64,000 bases of DNA from Phocaeicola vulgatus ATCC 8482 (GCF_000012825.1 NC_009614.1:1-64000), one strand, 5' to 3'; numbered from the stretch's first letter, positions 18,082 to 28,523 are shown. Notes: generated by a model from the letters alone, not told the origin. Numbers and translations are program-made.

Positions 18082-19675
18082 TTTTTAATAAAGGTAATAC
18101 AATTATAAATTTAGTTCCTACATTCAATTCACTCTCGGCACGTATAGCCCCTTTGTGATCTTGAATTATTTTTTTCACATAAGCCAGTCCCAAACCAAAG
18201 CCTTTCACATCGTGTAGGTTACCGGTATGCACACGATAGAATTTATCGAATATCTTCTTCAGGTTTTCTTTCTTAATACCTATTCCATTGTCCTGGATAG
18301 AGATATAAAGCTTGCCCGATTCATTCCAAGTACGTACATTCAACAACAATTCGCCTTCCTGTTTTTTATATTTCACTGCATTGTCCAGCAAATTAAAAAT
18401 AACATTTGTAAAATGCATCTCGTCTACAAATATATCCGGATTTACCGCATCCAGATTCGAAGTGATTTTACCATTGTATTTCTCTACCTTCAACGTGAAA
18501 GTATTGACAACACCGGCTATCAAATCATTTGCATTCACCTCTTTCATCTTCAGCGTCGCTTTTTGCTTTTCGAACATAGACATCTGCAACACCTTTTCCA
18601 CTTGGAAACGCAAACGTTTGGTCTCATCATTTATCACTCCGGATATATGCTGGAACATAGCAGGAGATTTTCCCACTGCCGGATCTTTCAACATCTGGGC
18701 CGCCAACGATATGGTAGAGATAGGCGTCTTGAATTCATGTGTCATATTGTTTATGAAATCATTCTTTATCTCGGTCAACTTCTTCTGACGGAAGATGATA
18801 TAGATAGTAAAGATGAACGTCACAAGCAATACGAATGTGAAGATCAGTGACGGGATCATAAATTTAACAGAACTGAATATGTAACTGTTCAATGTAGGGA
18901 AATGAATATTTACTGTCGCCATACGAGCCGGAGGATCATTTTTAAATAAAACCTGCGGATATGTATTCTCACTACCCTCTTTGGTATAATCAGGGCAATG
19001 GTAAACTTCCGTCCCGTCACGGTCTGTCACCGTAAAATGATAAGGAATGTCAATGCCATTATTCAGCAATTCCGTCTTTAAAAACAAGTCCAACTGTTTA
19101 AAGTTGATTCTTTTGTTCAAAGGTTTGTCACTAGCTGTATACAAAATGTTATAGACCACTTCGTCCAACAATGCACGTTGGTACACATATCTGTCTTTGA
19201 TTATTTCCTGCAAGGCTCTTGAAGTCTGAGGAATGTTCTTACCAGTCGAAATAATTGCTTTAGGAATATTAGAAGGACGATTCGCACTGAACCTCATCTT
19301 CAATTCAAAAGTAGAGTAACCGTTCAATCCGTCGGAAGTAATGGAATACTCATGCGTATGCGCCACCACATCACCACTTCCTTCCCCCTTCTTCTCTTCG
19401 GACTGCTCCCTGGACAGCTGTGCTGCTTTTTCCGTAGCAATCGCATCATCCTCAAGATACTTTTTAGTTTCCACCAACTCAATATTCCGACACGCCTGGA
19501 CCAAGCTGCGCTGAACAGACTCATCAAATTGCCCTTTGCGCATTTTCACCATTTCTTCAATATAGCTTACCTGCAAATACAACAAGCTAAGAAATGATAG
19601 CCCCATTACAATACCTAATACCCAAATAGTAGACTTTTTCATGCCAGCAAAATTAAAAGCGTTAAATCTCATCAC
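18074..19675 (-). CDS. rprX: Sensor histidine kinase RprX
   Basis: A 533-residue membrane kinase paired with RprY. It has two membrane helices (about 17-35 and 273-295) enclosing a periplasmic sensor domain of about 235 residues, then HisKA with His313 (MTHEFKTPIS) and an HATPase domain with N (NVIFNLLDNAVKY), G1 (DNGIGI) and G2 (GFGLGLAYV) boxes. The first ATG at 19675 is used; an alternative at 19642 (MKKSTIWVLG) gives a more typical signal-anchor. A minus-strand -7 element TATTTTTG is at 19781-19788. The 229-bp gap to fusA2 holds only this element and the fusA2 terminator. Confidence 0.88.
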   Translation of the reverse strand: MMRFNAFNFAGMKKSTIWVLGIVMGLSFLSLLYLQVSYIEEMVKMRKGQFDESVQRSLVQACRNIELVETKKYLEDDAIATEKAAQLSREQSEEKKGEGSGDVVAHTHEYSITSDGLNGYSTFELKMRFSANRPSNIPKAIISTGKNIPQTSRALQEIIKDRYVYQRALLDEVVYNILYTASDKPLNKRINFKQLDLFLKTELLNNGIDIPYHFTVTDRDGTEVYHCPDYTKEGSENTYPQVLFKNDPPARMATVNIHFPTLNSYIFSSVKFMIPSLIFTFVLLVTFIFTIYIIFRQKKLTEIKNDFINNMTHEFKTPISTISLAAQMLKDPAVGKSPAMFQHISGVINDETKRLRFQVEKVLQMSMFEKQKATLKMKEVNANDLIAGVVNTFTLKVEKYNGKITSNLDAVNPDIFVDEMHFTNVIFNLLDNAVKYKKQEGELLLNVRTWNESGKLYISIQDNGIGIKKENLKKIFDKFYRVHTGNLHDVKGFGLGLAYVKKIIQDHKGAIRAESELNVGTKFIIVLPLLKNE

Positions 19676-19845
19676 ACAATAGATTAACCAAATTTAAACG
19701 GCCATTCTCTATAATTAACCGAAAAAGTCATTTAAGCTAAGATTCTGACTATTATAACAAAATTTACGCCAATTGGTTTGCAAAAATAATAAAAAATTAA
19801 GTTCAAAGCCAAATAACAAACCTAAAAGTTTAAGTTACCTTAAAT

Positions 19846-19880
19846 AAAAAGAGACGCATTTTTAACGAAATACGTCTCTT
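19846..19880 (-). terminator. Terminator of fusA2
   Basis: Stem 19849-19856 with 19873-19880, extended by four inner pairs after one mismatch, with a T run on the minus strand. It separates fusA2 from rprX. Confidence 0.7.
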
Positions 19881-19904
19881 CTAAGTACGAAATTTTACAC
19901 TTTA

Positions 19905-22064
19905 TCAATCATCTTTATTCTCTTTAGCTTCAAATTCCTTCATCAATTTTTCTTGTACGTCTGTCGGAACCAATTCATAGCTGGCAAACTTCATAATAAA
20001 TGAAGCGCGACCGCCTGTCAAAGAACTTAAAGAAGTGGAATAAGAAGACATTTCTTTCAGAGGTACTTTTGCAACCAGTTTTTCGTATCCACTTTCACTG
20101 CTCATCCCCATAATCATACCACGACGACCTTGCAAATCACTCATCACATCGCCCATTTTATCGCTGGGAACGAAAACCTCCACATCATAAATCGGCTCCA
20201 GAATCTTAGGTCCGGCATTCTTAAATGCCTCACTGAATGCATTACGTCCTGCAAGCATAAAAGAGATTTCATTTGAGTCTACCGGATGCATCTTACCATC
20301 ATAAACAATCACTCGTACATCACGCGCATACGAACCTGTCAACGGACCCTGCTCCATCCGGCTCATAATCCCTTTCAAGATAGCAGGCATAAAACGGGCA
20401 TCAATAGATCCTCCCACGATACTGTTAATAAAGACTAATTTACCACCCCATTCCAAAGGTATTTCCTCAGTCCCCTTCACATTTATCTTGAATTCCTGAC
20501 CGTTAAACTTATACGTTTCGGGTACAGGCATTCCTTCATAATAAGGTTCAACAATGAGATGGACCTCACCAAATTGCCCAGCACCGCCTGATTGTTTCTT
20601 ATGACGATAATCGGCACGGGCTGCTTTAGTGATTGTTTCACGATAAGGGATCTTAGGCTCCTCGAACTTAATCTGCAATTTTTCGTTATTTTCCAAACGC
20701 CACTTCAAGGTACGGAGATGAAACTCACCTTGTCCATGCACAATAGTCTGTTTCAATTCCTTAGATTGCTCCACTTCCCAAGTAGGATCTTCCTCACGCA
20801 TACGGTTCAATATAACCATCATCTTCTCTACATCAGCCTCATTTACAGGCTTGATGGCACGCGAGTATTTAGCATTAGGATATTTAATGAAGTTAAACCG
20901 GTTTTCACAGTCTTTGCCGTTCAAGGTATTTCCAGTCTTTACATCTTTCAATTTCACAGTACAACCAATATCTCCGGCTACCAGTTCCTGCACCGGAATA
21001 CGATTAGCTCCCGCACAAACAAAAAGCTGTGCCATACGCTCTTTAGAGCCACGATCAGCATTAGTCAAATCGTCACCTTCGTGTACTTTTCCGCTCATCA
21101 CTTTAAAATACTGCACACCACCGATATGGGGTTCAACGGCAGTCTTGAAGAAATAAAGAGAAGTAGGGCCATTCGCATCGGGAGGCACAGGAACACCACG
21201 GGTATTATGAACCACAGGCATATCCGACACGAATGGAACAACATTACCTAAGAATTCCATCAGACGACGGACACCCATATCCTTACCTGCACATACACAG
21301 AAAACAGGGAACATACCACGTGCCGCCAATCCCTTACGGATACCTTCACGCATTTCATCTTCAGTCAATGATTCCGATTCAAAGAACTTTTCCATCAGTG
21401 TCTCATCATTTTCAGCAGCAGCCTCTACCAAAGCTTTATGCATCTCCAATGCCTTTTCTTTCTCAGAATCAGGAATCTCTTCAATTGTAGGAGCGCCCCC
21501 TTCAGGTCCCCATGAATATTTCTTCATCAACAGCACGTCAATGAGTTCATGAAAATTAGGTCCCGTTTCAAGAGGATACTGCACGGGAACTACCTTGGAG
21601 CCATAAATGCTACGCAACTGTTCGAGCACATTGTCATAGTCACATTTCTCATTATCAAGCTGATTGACCAAAAAGATAACCGGCTTGCCCAGCTTTTCAG
21701 TATAACGGAAGTGGTTCTGAGTACCTACTTCGGGACCGTATTGTCCATTCAGCAGCAAAATAGCAGTATCGGTTACATTTAGCGCGGTTATGGCAGCCCC
21801 TACGAAGTCATCACTACCCGGACAGTCAATTATATTTAGTTTTTTTCCATTCCATTCTACATGATAAACGGTAGAGAACACTGAATAACCATATTCTTGC
21901 TCTACCGGAAAATAATCACTAACCGTGTTTTTGGCAGTAATTCTGCCACGACGTTTTATAATACCACTCTCAAAGAGCAAAGACTCTGTGAGGGTGGTTT
22001 TACCTGAGCCATCATTGCCAAGAAGTGCAATGTTTTTAATTTCGTTAGTCTGATATACTTTCAT
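19905..22064 (-). CDS. fusA2: Elongation factor G paralog EF-G2 with degenerate GTPase site
   Basis: A 719-residue EF-G-like translational factor with all five domains. The G domain keeps the P-loop (GNDGSGKTT, 16-24) and an NKxD-like NQLD at 134-137, but the switch II motif is DCPGSDDF (80-87): Ser84 replaces the His that activates water for GTP hydrolysis. The usual RGITI of switch I is replaced by EYGYS near 57-61. Published work on Bacteroides thetaiotaomicron EF-G2 describes a paralog lacking GTPase activity that supports translation under carbon limitation and is needed for gut colonisation. The neighbourhood (ribosomal proteins, rprXY) resembles what I recall for that gene, so this is its likely ortholog. 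The canonical fusA is not in the window. No sure promoter is seen; a near-consensus minus-strand TAATTTG lies at 22129-22135. Confidence 0.88.
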   Translation of the reverse strand: MKVYQTNEIKNIALLGNDGSGKTTLTESLLFESGIIKRRGRITAKNTVSDYFPVEQEYGYSVFSTVYHVEWNGKKLNIIDCPGSDDFVGAAITALNVTDTAILLLNGQYGPEVGTQNHFRYTEKLGKPVIFLVNQLDNEKCDYDNVLEQLRSIYGSKVVPVQYPLETGPNFHELIDVLLMKKYSWGPEGGAPTIEEIPDSEKEKALEMHKALVEAAAENDETLMEKFFESESLTEDEMREGIRKGLAARGMFPVFCVCAGKDMGVRRLMEFLGNVVPFVSDMPVVHNTRGVPVPPDANGPTSLYFFKTAVEPHIGGVQYFKVMSGKVHEGDDLTNADRGSKERMAQLFVCAGANRIPVQELVAGDIGCTVKLKDVKTGNTLNGKDCENRFNFIKYPNAKYSRAIKPVNEADVEKMMVILNRMREEDPTWEVEQSKELKQTIVHGQGEFHLRTLKWRLENNEKLQIKFEEPKIPYRETITKAARADYRHKKQSGGAGQFGEVHLIVEPYYEGMPVPETYKFNGQEFKINVKGTEEIPLEWGGKLVFINSIVGGSIDARFMPAILKGIMSRMEQGPLTGSYARDVRVIVYDGKMHPVDSNEISFMLAGRNAFSEAFKNAGPKILEPIYDVEVFVPSDKMGDVMSDLQGRRGMIMGMSSESGYEKLVAKVPLKEMSSYSTSLSSLTGGRASFIMKFASYELVPTDVQEKLMKEFEAKENKDD

Positions 22065-22224
22065 GATATCTAAGGTTTAATTATTAACAAACGGATATGT
22101 GTTTCATATCTCCTAAAAATGTGGAGCGCAAATTAGAAAATAAAGAGAAAAAAAGCAACTCAAAGGATAGTGTTACTAAACTATGTTTTACGGCAGATAT
22201 TCTATCTTATCACTATTTTTTTCG

Positions 22225-22232
22225 TAGCTTTG
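22225..22232 (+). promoter_or_regulatory. Sigma-ABfr -7 element for hemW
   Basis: TAGCTTTG lies 17 bp upstream of the chosen hemW ATG. The -33 element is degenerate. Confidence 0.5.
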
Positions 22233-22249
22233 CTGAAAAATAAATGATC

Positions 22250-23380
22250 ATGGCAGGTATTTATCTACATATCCCCTTTTGCAAAAAACGTTGTATTTAC
22301 TGCGATTTTTTCTCCACCACCCGTAGCGAACAGAAAACAGCATACATCCGTGCCTTATGCCGCGAACTAACCGACCGGGAAGCCTATCTGGAAGGCGAGC
22401 ATATAGAAACGATATATCTGGGCGGCGGCACTCCCTCGCAACTGGCAAAAGAAGATTTCGAAGCAATCTTCTCCCATATTTATAAGGTATACAAAGTAAT
22501 CCCCGATGCTGAAATCACTTTGGAAGCTAATCCCGATGACTTAACGCCAGAATACATTTCCATGTTACGCACCTTTCCTTTTAACCGGATAAGTATGGGA
22601 ATTCAAACTTTTCAAGACTCCACTTTAAAACTGCTTCAACGCCGCCACACAGCCGAACAAGCCATCCGTGCTTTCCAAAACTGTCGTACTGCCGGTTTCC
22701 GGAATATTAGTATTGACTTGATGTACGGACTACCCGGAGAAACACTTGCTTCGTGGAAAGAAGATTTAAAACAAGCCCTCGCTTTGCATCCGGAACATAT
22801 TTCCGCTTATCACCTTATTTATGAAGAAGGAACCACTCTTTGGCAACTTCGTGAACAACATAAACTGGAAGAGGCCGATGAAGATCTGAGCGTTTCCTTA
22901 TTCGGCACACTGATTGACAGCCTCACCGCTGCCGGATACGAACATTATGAAATATCCAATTTCTGCCTACCCGGTTTTCATTCCCGGCACAACTCCAGTT
23001 ATTGGACTGAAAAGAAATATTTGGGCTGTGGTCCTTCCGCACATTCATACAATGGTACTTCACGCCAATGGAATGTAGCCTCACTAAACGAATATATAAG
23101 AGGTATTTCTAACGGAAATCCCACATTCGAAGTAGAAGAACTTGACTTATATACCCGTTACAATGATTTTGTCATTACCCACATACGTACACAATGGGGA
23201 ATGCCACTGCCCAAACTCAGGAAACAATATGGAGAAGAACTGTACAAATACTGCCTACGTATGGCCACTCCACATTTACAACAAGGAACACTGGAAATAA
23301 AAAACGATACGCTAAAACTGACCCGTAAAGGCGTTTTTATATCAGACGGGATCATGAGCGACATGCTTTGGGTGGAGTAA
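22250..23380 (+). CDS. hemW: Radical SAM heme chaperone HemW (HemN-like)
   Basis: A 376-residue HemN-family protein. The cluster motif Cys11-x3-Cys15-x2-Cys18 (CKKRCIYC) follows the HIPFC start typical of HemW, and GGGTPSQL, EANPDDLT and SMGIQTFQD are conserved SAM-core segments. It lacks the N-terminal extension of true coproporphyrinogen oxidase HemN, so heme trafficking rather than decarboxylation is the likely role, although older annotations call such genes oxygen-independent coproporphyrinogen III oxidase. An ATG six bases earlier (22244) is in frame; MAGIYLHIPF is the common start in relatives. Confidence 0.88.
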   Translation: MAGIYLHIPFCKKRCIYCDFFSTTRSEQKTAYIRALCRELTDREAYLEGEHIETIYLGGGTPSQLAKEDFEAIFSHIYKVYKVIPDAEITLEANPDDLTPEYISMLRTFPFNRISMGIQTFQDSTLKLLQRRHTAEQAIRAFQNCRTAGFRNISIDLMYGLPGETLASWKEDLKQALALHPEHISAYHLIYEEGTTLWQLREQHKLEEADEDLSVSLFGTLIDSLTAAGYEHYEISNFCLPGFHSRHNSSYWTEKKYLGCGPSAHSYNGTSRQWNVASLNEYIRGISNGNPTFEVEELDLYTRYNDFVITHIRTQWGMPLPKLRKQYGEELYKYCLRMATPHLQQGTLEIKNDTLKLTRKGVFISDGIMSDMLWVE

Positions 23381-23449
23381 CTAATACTTCAGCGAATATT
23401 CACATATGCTATTTTAAAAGCATCCCCCAAAAATAAATGAATAATTTTA

Positions 23450-23517
23450 TAAAATACGATAGGGAGATTTTCAAGTTTCCCTGTCTTTACTTATATAAAC
23501 CAATAAACTAAAAAGAT
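23450..23517 (+). other. Scar of the upstream cassette: sigma-gene end and intergenic region
   Basis: From ACGATAGGGAG near 23457 to the start codon at 23518, the sequence closely matches 29107-29169, which covers the last codons of the intact ECF sigma gene and the spacer before the small lipoprotein. Only these last bases of a sigma gene remain here, so a second sigma gene was probably deleted. The 69 bases before it, back to hemW, show nothing recognisable. Confidence 0.55.
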
Positions 23518-23709
23518 ATGAAAACAAGTACGCGCATAGTTCTTCCATTCTTCCATGCATTAATGGAAGCTTATGCTTACAATAGCGAAAACGATTCTGA
23601 AGAACACAGGAAAACGGAACAAAAGAGTTCCGAATGCAACCATAACACAAATCAAATTTTGGAAACTCTTTCTCCGAATATTACAAGGAGGATAACAGAC
23701 CCTGAATAA
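23518..23709 (+). pseudogene. Remnant of cassette small lipoprotein gene
   Basis: A 63-codon ORF. Its first 16 residues (MKTSTRIVLPFFHALM) align with the intact lipoprotein at 29170 (MRTNTRLVLPFFYALL), but the lipobox is lost: EAYAYNSEND stands where the intact gene has ISACSNNDN. The remainder has no visible similarity to the intact gene, which is twice as long. It sits in the same relative position, after a sigma-gene scar, but is followed at once by the TonB receptor, so fecR is missing too. It is best read as decayed and is unlikely to be exported as a lipoprotein. Confidence 0.6.
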
Positions 23710-24992
23710 AGGCATATAAATTATTGAATAATAAAAGAAAACTAAAAACTAAATGATTTTTTCAACTTGCAATCAATACAGTATCAAGGGGATTTTCTTG
23801 ATACTGTTACTAATGATTTCCACTACATTCATACAGGCTCAAAAAGCAGATCTTTCTTTCAGCATTCACTTAAAAAAAGCGAATCTGAAAGAATTCATAT
23901 TTGAAATAGAAAAAGCCTCCGGCTACTCTTTTATTTATGGAGAGGAAATCATCTTTAAACATCCTATAACCCTCAGTCTAAGAAAAGCTCCATTAAGCCT
24001 GATTTTACAGAAAGCCTTTGCAGGACAGAATATCAGTTTCAAAATAAACAAAAATCACATTATATTAAAAAAATACGCTCTACAATCCAGCAAGAAGTCT
24101 TTTACCCTAAACGGGTATGTATTGGACAGTATATCGAAAGAAACATTGATAGGTGCCAATATTTATGATCAGAAAAACGGAGTGGGTACCACTACCAATC
24201 CTTTCGGATACTTTAGCATCACATTGCCTGAGGGGGGCACTAAACTAAACTTTTCATACATAGGCTATGCAGTAAAACAAGTGTCTTTGCACCTATGGAA
24301 AGATACTATGCTGACCATCCAACTCCACAATGACAACCAACTGAATGAGGTCATTATCTTGTCCGACAAACCCGAAACGGGTATTCAAAGCAGTCGTATG
24401 GGAGCAAGCAGTATTCCTATTCCCCACATAAAAAACACACCGGCATTGATGAGTGAGGCAGACGTACTAAAATCCATCCAACTACTGCCCGGTGTACAAA
24501 ACGGAATGAACGGAACCAGTGGGTTATATGTACGCGGAGGAGGTCCGGACCAAAATCTTTATTTATTAGACGGTGTACCTTTATATAATGTAGATCATAC
24601 ACTGGGCCTGTTATCGGTCTTCACTCCGGAAGCCGTGAAAAAAGTCGATTTATACAAAAGTAGCTTTCCGGCACGATTCGGCGGACGTCTTTCATCTATT
24701 GTCGATGTCCGTACCAATGACGGAAACATGCAGCACTATCATGGAAGCTTGACTATCGGTCTTCTCACTTCACATCTGCAATTTGAAGGACCTATATGGA
24801 AAGATCATACTTCCTTCATTATCTCAGCACGACGCAGTTATATTGACTGTTTCCTCCCACTAGTTATGCCAAAGGACGAACGGGGCGGTTATAGTTTGTA
24901 TGACATCAACGCCAAGCTAAATCATCGCTTTAGTGAACAAGATCGCCTTTTCATCTCTTTCTATAAAGGAAAAGACCACGTCTACTATAAAT

Positions 24993-26026
24993 AACGTGAG
25001 TTCGAAATAAAATCAAAAAATAGCAAGTTGTCCGTCATTGACAAACTTTACGTCAATGGCGGGCTTCTTTTCAAAAAAGCAGTATGCCGCGATAGCCGAC
25101 AAGGAGTTGGCTATAAAGTTACTGAATGAACGATGTCTTGAGTGTTCAATCTGTGCGATGTTCTTCAGTTCGTCATTGACCGTTTCAATCAAGGCTCTTT
25201 TTCTTAGCAAAATCTTGTCGGCAATACTCATCAGTGAGTTCCTCATATTATTTTTAACTTTAGTAACAAGTTGTATGCCATTAAGGAAAAGGTTTTCAAA
25301 CAGAGCCTGACCTATATATCCCTTGTCTGCACATAGTTTTCCTTTGATGTTTTCCAGAAACCTACCCTGTTTCAACGGTTCCCGGTCATCCACGTTTCCA
25401 GGCGTGAACATGAAATTGAGGATTTCACCCTTGTCATTGATTATCAGATGCAGCTTGAATCCGAAGAACCATCCCATAGAACATCTTCCACGCTCGGCAA
25501 GCCCTTCAAATGTCTTATGAATCAAGATTCTTTGGTTACGACATACACATAAGGGAGTGGAATCAACGAAACTGATGCCGGTACAAGTTCCCAGCAGTAC
25601 TCTTTTGATGAATATGGTCATGGGAAGCAATACTTCCTTCTCCAGTTCCACAAAACGGTTATAAGAAACCTGACGAGGAAAAAGGTGTTTCAGATGTTTA
25701 CAGACATACTCCTTGTAGTAATGCTTGAAACAACGGAAACCACCGGAGTGAAACAGGATTAGAATAACCATAATCTCTGCATCACTCATACGGTTGGGTT
25801 TGTTACGATGCATGGTCTTCATATCCTTAATCATATATTTTTCCTGTTGCAATGTAAATTCCTTGCAAAAATCATCGGCCATACAATAAATCTCTGTAAC
25901 TTTAGACTCTGGAAACATAGTGGTAATCGTTTAAATGTTATAATTCAGCACTATAAATTTAATACTTTTATCGCTATGTTTCTAATTATAAGTGAAATAT
26001 ATTTATTCTTATTTCGAACTCACGTT
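24993..26026 (-). mobile_element. IS982-family insertion sequence
   Basis: A 1,034-bp element with perfect 18-bp terminal inverted repeats (24993-25010 and 26009-26026) and one transposase gene on the minus strand. The flanking target duplication is AAAT (4 bp) with these ends, or TAAATA (6 bp) if the ends are moved in by one base; both reconstruct the same empty site. Size and ends are typical of IS982. It disrupts the copy 1 TonB receptor. Confidence 0.92.
25013..25918 (-). CDS. IS982 family transposase
   Basis: A 301-residue DDE transposase. Candidate catalytic residues are Asp119 (SFVDSTPL), Asp198 (CADKGYIG) and Glu245 (ALIETVNDELK), with the order and context of IS982/DDE_Tnp_1-like proteins. 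The gene fills almost the whole element and appears intact, so the element may still be active. It lies antisense to the receptor gene it interrupts. Confidence 0.93.
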   Translation of the reverse strand: MFPESKVTEIYCMADDFCKEFTLQQEKYMIKDMKTMHRNKPNRMSDAEIMVILILFHSGGFRCFKHYYKEYVCKHLKHLFPRQVSYNRFVELEKEVLLPMTIFIKRVLLGTCTGISFVDSTPLCVCRNQRILIHKTFEGLAERGRCSMGWFFGFKLHLIINDKGEILNFMFTPGNVDDREPLKQGRFLENIKGKLCADKGYIGQALFENLFLNGIQLVTKVKNNMRNSLMSIADKILLRKRALIETVNDELKNIAQIEHSRHRSFSNFIANSLSAIAAYCFFEKKPAIDVKFVNDGQLAIF

Positions 26027-27448
26027 AAATACAAAGATGAAGATAAGTTCAAGCAAACTCACAATTGGGGAAACATATTACTGAACACACGCTGGAATCA
26101 TGTTTTCACCCCCCAACTATTCAGTAATACTACGCTGGCATACAATCGTTATGTTTTTGATATCAGACAAGAGGAAACTTCCAGCATACAACAACCTGAT
26201 GGTTCCACAATCATCAATGGTTCCAACAATCTGTTTCACTCCGGCATCAGTGATCTTAGCATTAGTACGGATTTTGATTATCATCCGTTACCGGCACACA
26301 ACATCAAATTTGGAGCGAAATACATATATCATCAGTTCGCTCCGGAAGTGCAGACCGTAAATCAACACAATTCCGACAATGGATATCCACAAACTAACGA
26401 CAATTATAGTTTGAACAATTCTCATATCCATGCTCATGACTTTTCCTTGTATGCCGAAGATGATCTTATTCTGAACGAACATTGGAAAATAAATGCCGGA
26501 TTGCACTTTTCATTTTTTAATGTACAAAAACAGACTTATCTTTCTTTGCAATCCCGTCTTTCCATAAGTTTCCAAGCGACCTCAAATATCATCTTAAAAA
26601 GTTCTTTTTCACAGATGAGCCAGTGTACCCAATTATTATCTACTGCATCACTGGCCATGCCTTCCGACCTTTGGGTGCCCGTCACACGCCACATCCGCCC
26701 CATGAAATCTTTTCAATATGCTGTAGGAGTATACTATACCGGTATCAAGAATTGGGAATTTTCCATAGAAGGATACTATAAAGATATGTATAATGTATTA
26801 GAATATAAAGACGGAGAAAGTTTTCTAGGTTCTTCCCATAACTGGGAAGACAAAGTAGAAATGGGCAAAGGACGTTCATTCGGAGTGGAGTTTATGGCAC
26901 AAAAAACTGCAGGGCTCCTTACTGGATGGATTAATTACACCCTATCCAAATCCGACCGGCAATTCAGTACGGACGGGATCAATAATGGTAAACATTTCCC
27001 TTACCAATATGACCGCCGACATACCTTGAATCTCACTCTAAATTATCAATTGACACGACGGATCGACTTCAATATGTCATGGACTTATGCATCAGGTTGC
27101 ATGGCAACACTTCCTACAGAGAAGACACATACAGAACTACCACCTACCAATGTACCACCTTCCTGGATTATGGATAATTTGAACAAAGGAGATATGGATC
27201 ATTATAGTTCACGAAATAACTACAGATTGCCTGCAAGCCACCAATTGAATATAGGATTCAACTTCCATAAACAGACCCGGCACGGAGAACGGATATGGAA
27301 TATCAGTATCCTAAATGCCTACAATGCCATGAACCCCAACTTTGTCTATATCAGCAGGGAAGCACAAACAGGAAAGCCTATATTGAAAAAAATGACAATC
27401 TTGCCATGTATCCCTTCATTTTCATACACTTATAAATTTTAAAATCCA

Positions 27449-28435
27449 ATGAAAAAATACCTTTTATTTCTTTGTGTATTTGTTATTTTAGGCGCATGTA
27501 CCAATACCATTGGCTATTTACCCGATGATGAACCTAAAAAACTGATCGTAAATGCCATGATGCAAACTGAAAATAACGATAACCGGATTTATCTGCATTA
27601 CACAGGATGGACAGCTACCACTCCTGTCACCGATGGTATCATACACCTGTATATCAATGGAAAACTGTCAGAAACAATCACTGCGGAAGATGATTACTAC
27701 CCAGTAAAAAGCATATTCCGAACAGGAGATAAAGTGAAAATAGAGGCTTCTTCAGAAAATGGTAAATATAAAGCAAAAGCGGAAACACGCATCAGTGCAC
27801 CCTTACAGATTATAAATGTAGATACAACCTATATAAGTTTAAGAGATTATAACAGCTGGGTAGGAGGCAAGCCTGTATATGACAATTATCTTCGGCTTAA
27901 CATTCAATTAAAACAACCCGATATAGAGGCAGAGAATACATACTATCGTCTTGAAATAAAACAGATTTTTTATTCTCATAAATGGCATGACGGCAGGGAC
28001 ACTCTCAGTATTGACACGACTTATAACTATAATTATATTTATGACACCGCCTTGACAGACGGCAAACCCGGACATGCTATAGATGAAGGATTCGAGCTTA
28101 TTCAGAAATGGAACAATTATTTTGGCCTTTTTAAAAGCTGTTATTTTAAAAACAGGGAATATAACATGACGATAGATTTAAAAGAAGACATCAACTATAT
28201 ACATATAGATTCTCAGAAAGCAGAGCGATATATCAGTATCCGGTTTTACAGTATTTCAGAAAGCGAACATAGATATTTGTATGCCATGTCCTCTGCATTA
28301 GATTTTGATGCCGAAAATTTTATTTATGCAGTTCCCCTTATTCCCAATAATATAAAAGGAGGAATAGGTATATTCAGTATTGCCAACCAAGTAAAATACA
28401 AATTGAAAGAAGAAAATTGCCAAGACAGATACTAA
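27449..28435 (+). CDS. DUF4249 family lipoprotein (copy 1)
   Basis: A 328-residue lipoprotein with signal peptide and lipobox ILGAC (Cys16). The mature part is beta-rich and matches its homolog at 33184 in order and motif: LPDDEPKKLIVNAMM against LPNDESQKLIVNALI, GIIHLYING, YDTALTDGKPG and NNIKGGIGIF near the end. DUF4249 proteins in Bacteroidetes are usually encoded right after a TonB receptor and may act as its surface partner. It starts 6 bp after the interrupted receptor, so its expression is probably reduced by the insertion upstream. Confidence 0.82.
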   Translation: MKKYLLFLCVFVILGACTNTIGYLPDDEPKKLIVNAMMQTENNDNRIYLHYTGWTATTPVTDGIIHLYINGKLSETITAEDDYYPVKSIFRTGDKVKIEASSENGKYKAKAETRISAPLQIINVDTTYISLRDYNSWVGGKPVYDNYLRLNIQLKQPDIEAENTYYRLEIKQIFYSHKWHDGRDTLSIDTTYNYNYIYDTALTDGKPGHAIDEGFELIQKWNNYFGLFKSCYFKNREYNMTIDLKEDINYIHIDSQKAERYISIRFYSISESEHRYLYAMSSALDFDAENFIYAVPLIPNNIKGGIGIFSIANQVKYKLKEENCQDRY

Positions 28436-28515
28436 GAAGAAGGCTTCAGTTCCTCTCATACAATAAATCAAAACTAAAAGTTCTAAAATGAATAGCACAT
28501 CTATTTACATTTTAG

Positions 28516-28523
28516 TAGCTTTG
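28516..28523 (+). promoter_or_regulatory. Sigma-ABfr -7 element for the ECF sigma gene
   Basis: TAGCTTTG lies 24 bp upstream of the ATG at 28548, and downstream of the first in-frame ATG at 28488. No TTTG at the right spacing. Confidence 0.5.

Larger units (their letters stand above)
23753..27442 (+). pseudogene. STN-domain TonB-dependent receptor interrupted by an IS982 element (copy 1)
   Basis: An outer-membrane receptor gene split by an insertion. The 5' part (23753-24992) encodes a signal peptide ending near AQKA, an STN domain (about 30-105) for contact with an anti-sigma factor, a carboxypeptidase-regulatory-like domain (about 117-200), the plug (TSGLYVRGGGPDQNLYLLDG) and the first barrel strands, and ends in a stop inside the insertion site. 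The 3' part (26031-27442) encodes the rest of the barrel to the terminal SFSYTYKF. Removing the element and one target copy joins the halves in frame (YYK to YKDEDK) into 883 codons, close to the 891 of the intact homolog at 30502. Apart from the insertion there is no frame damage, so the event looks recent. Confidence 0.88.
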
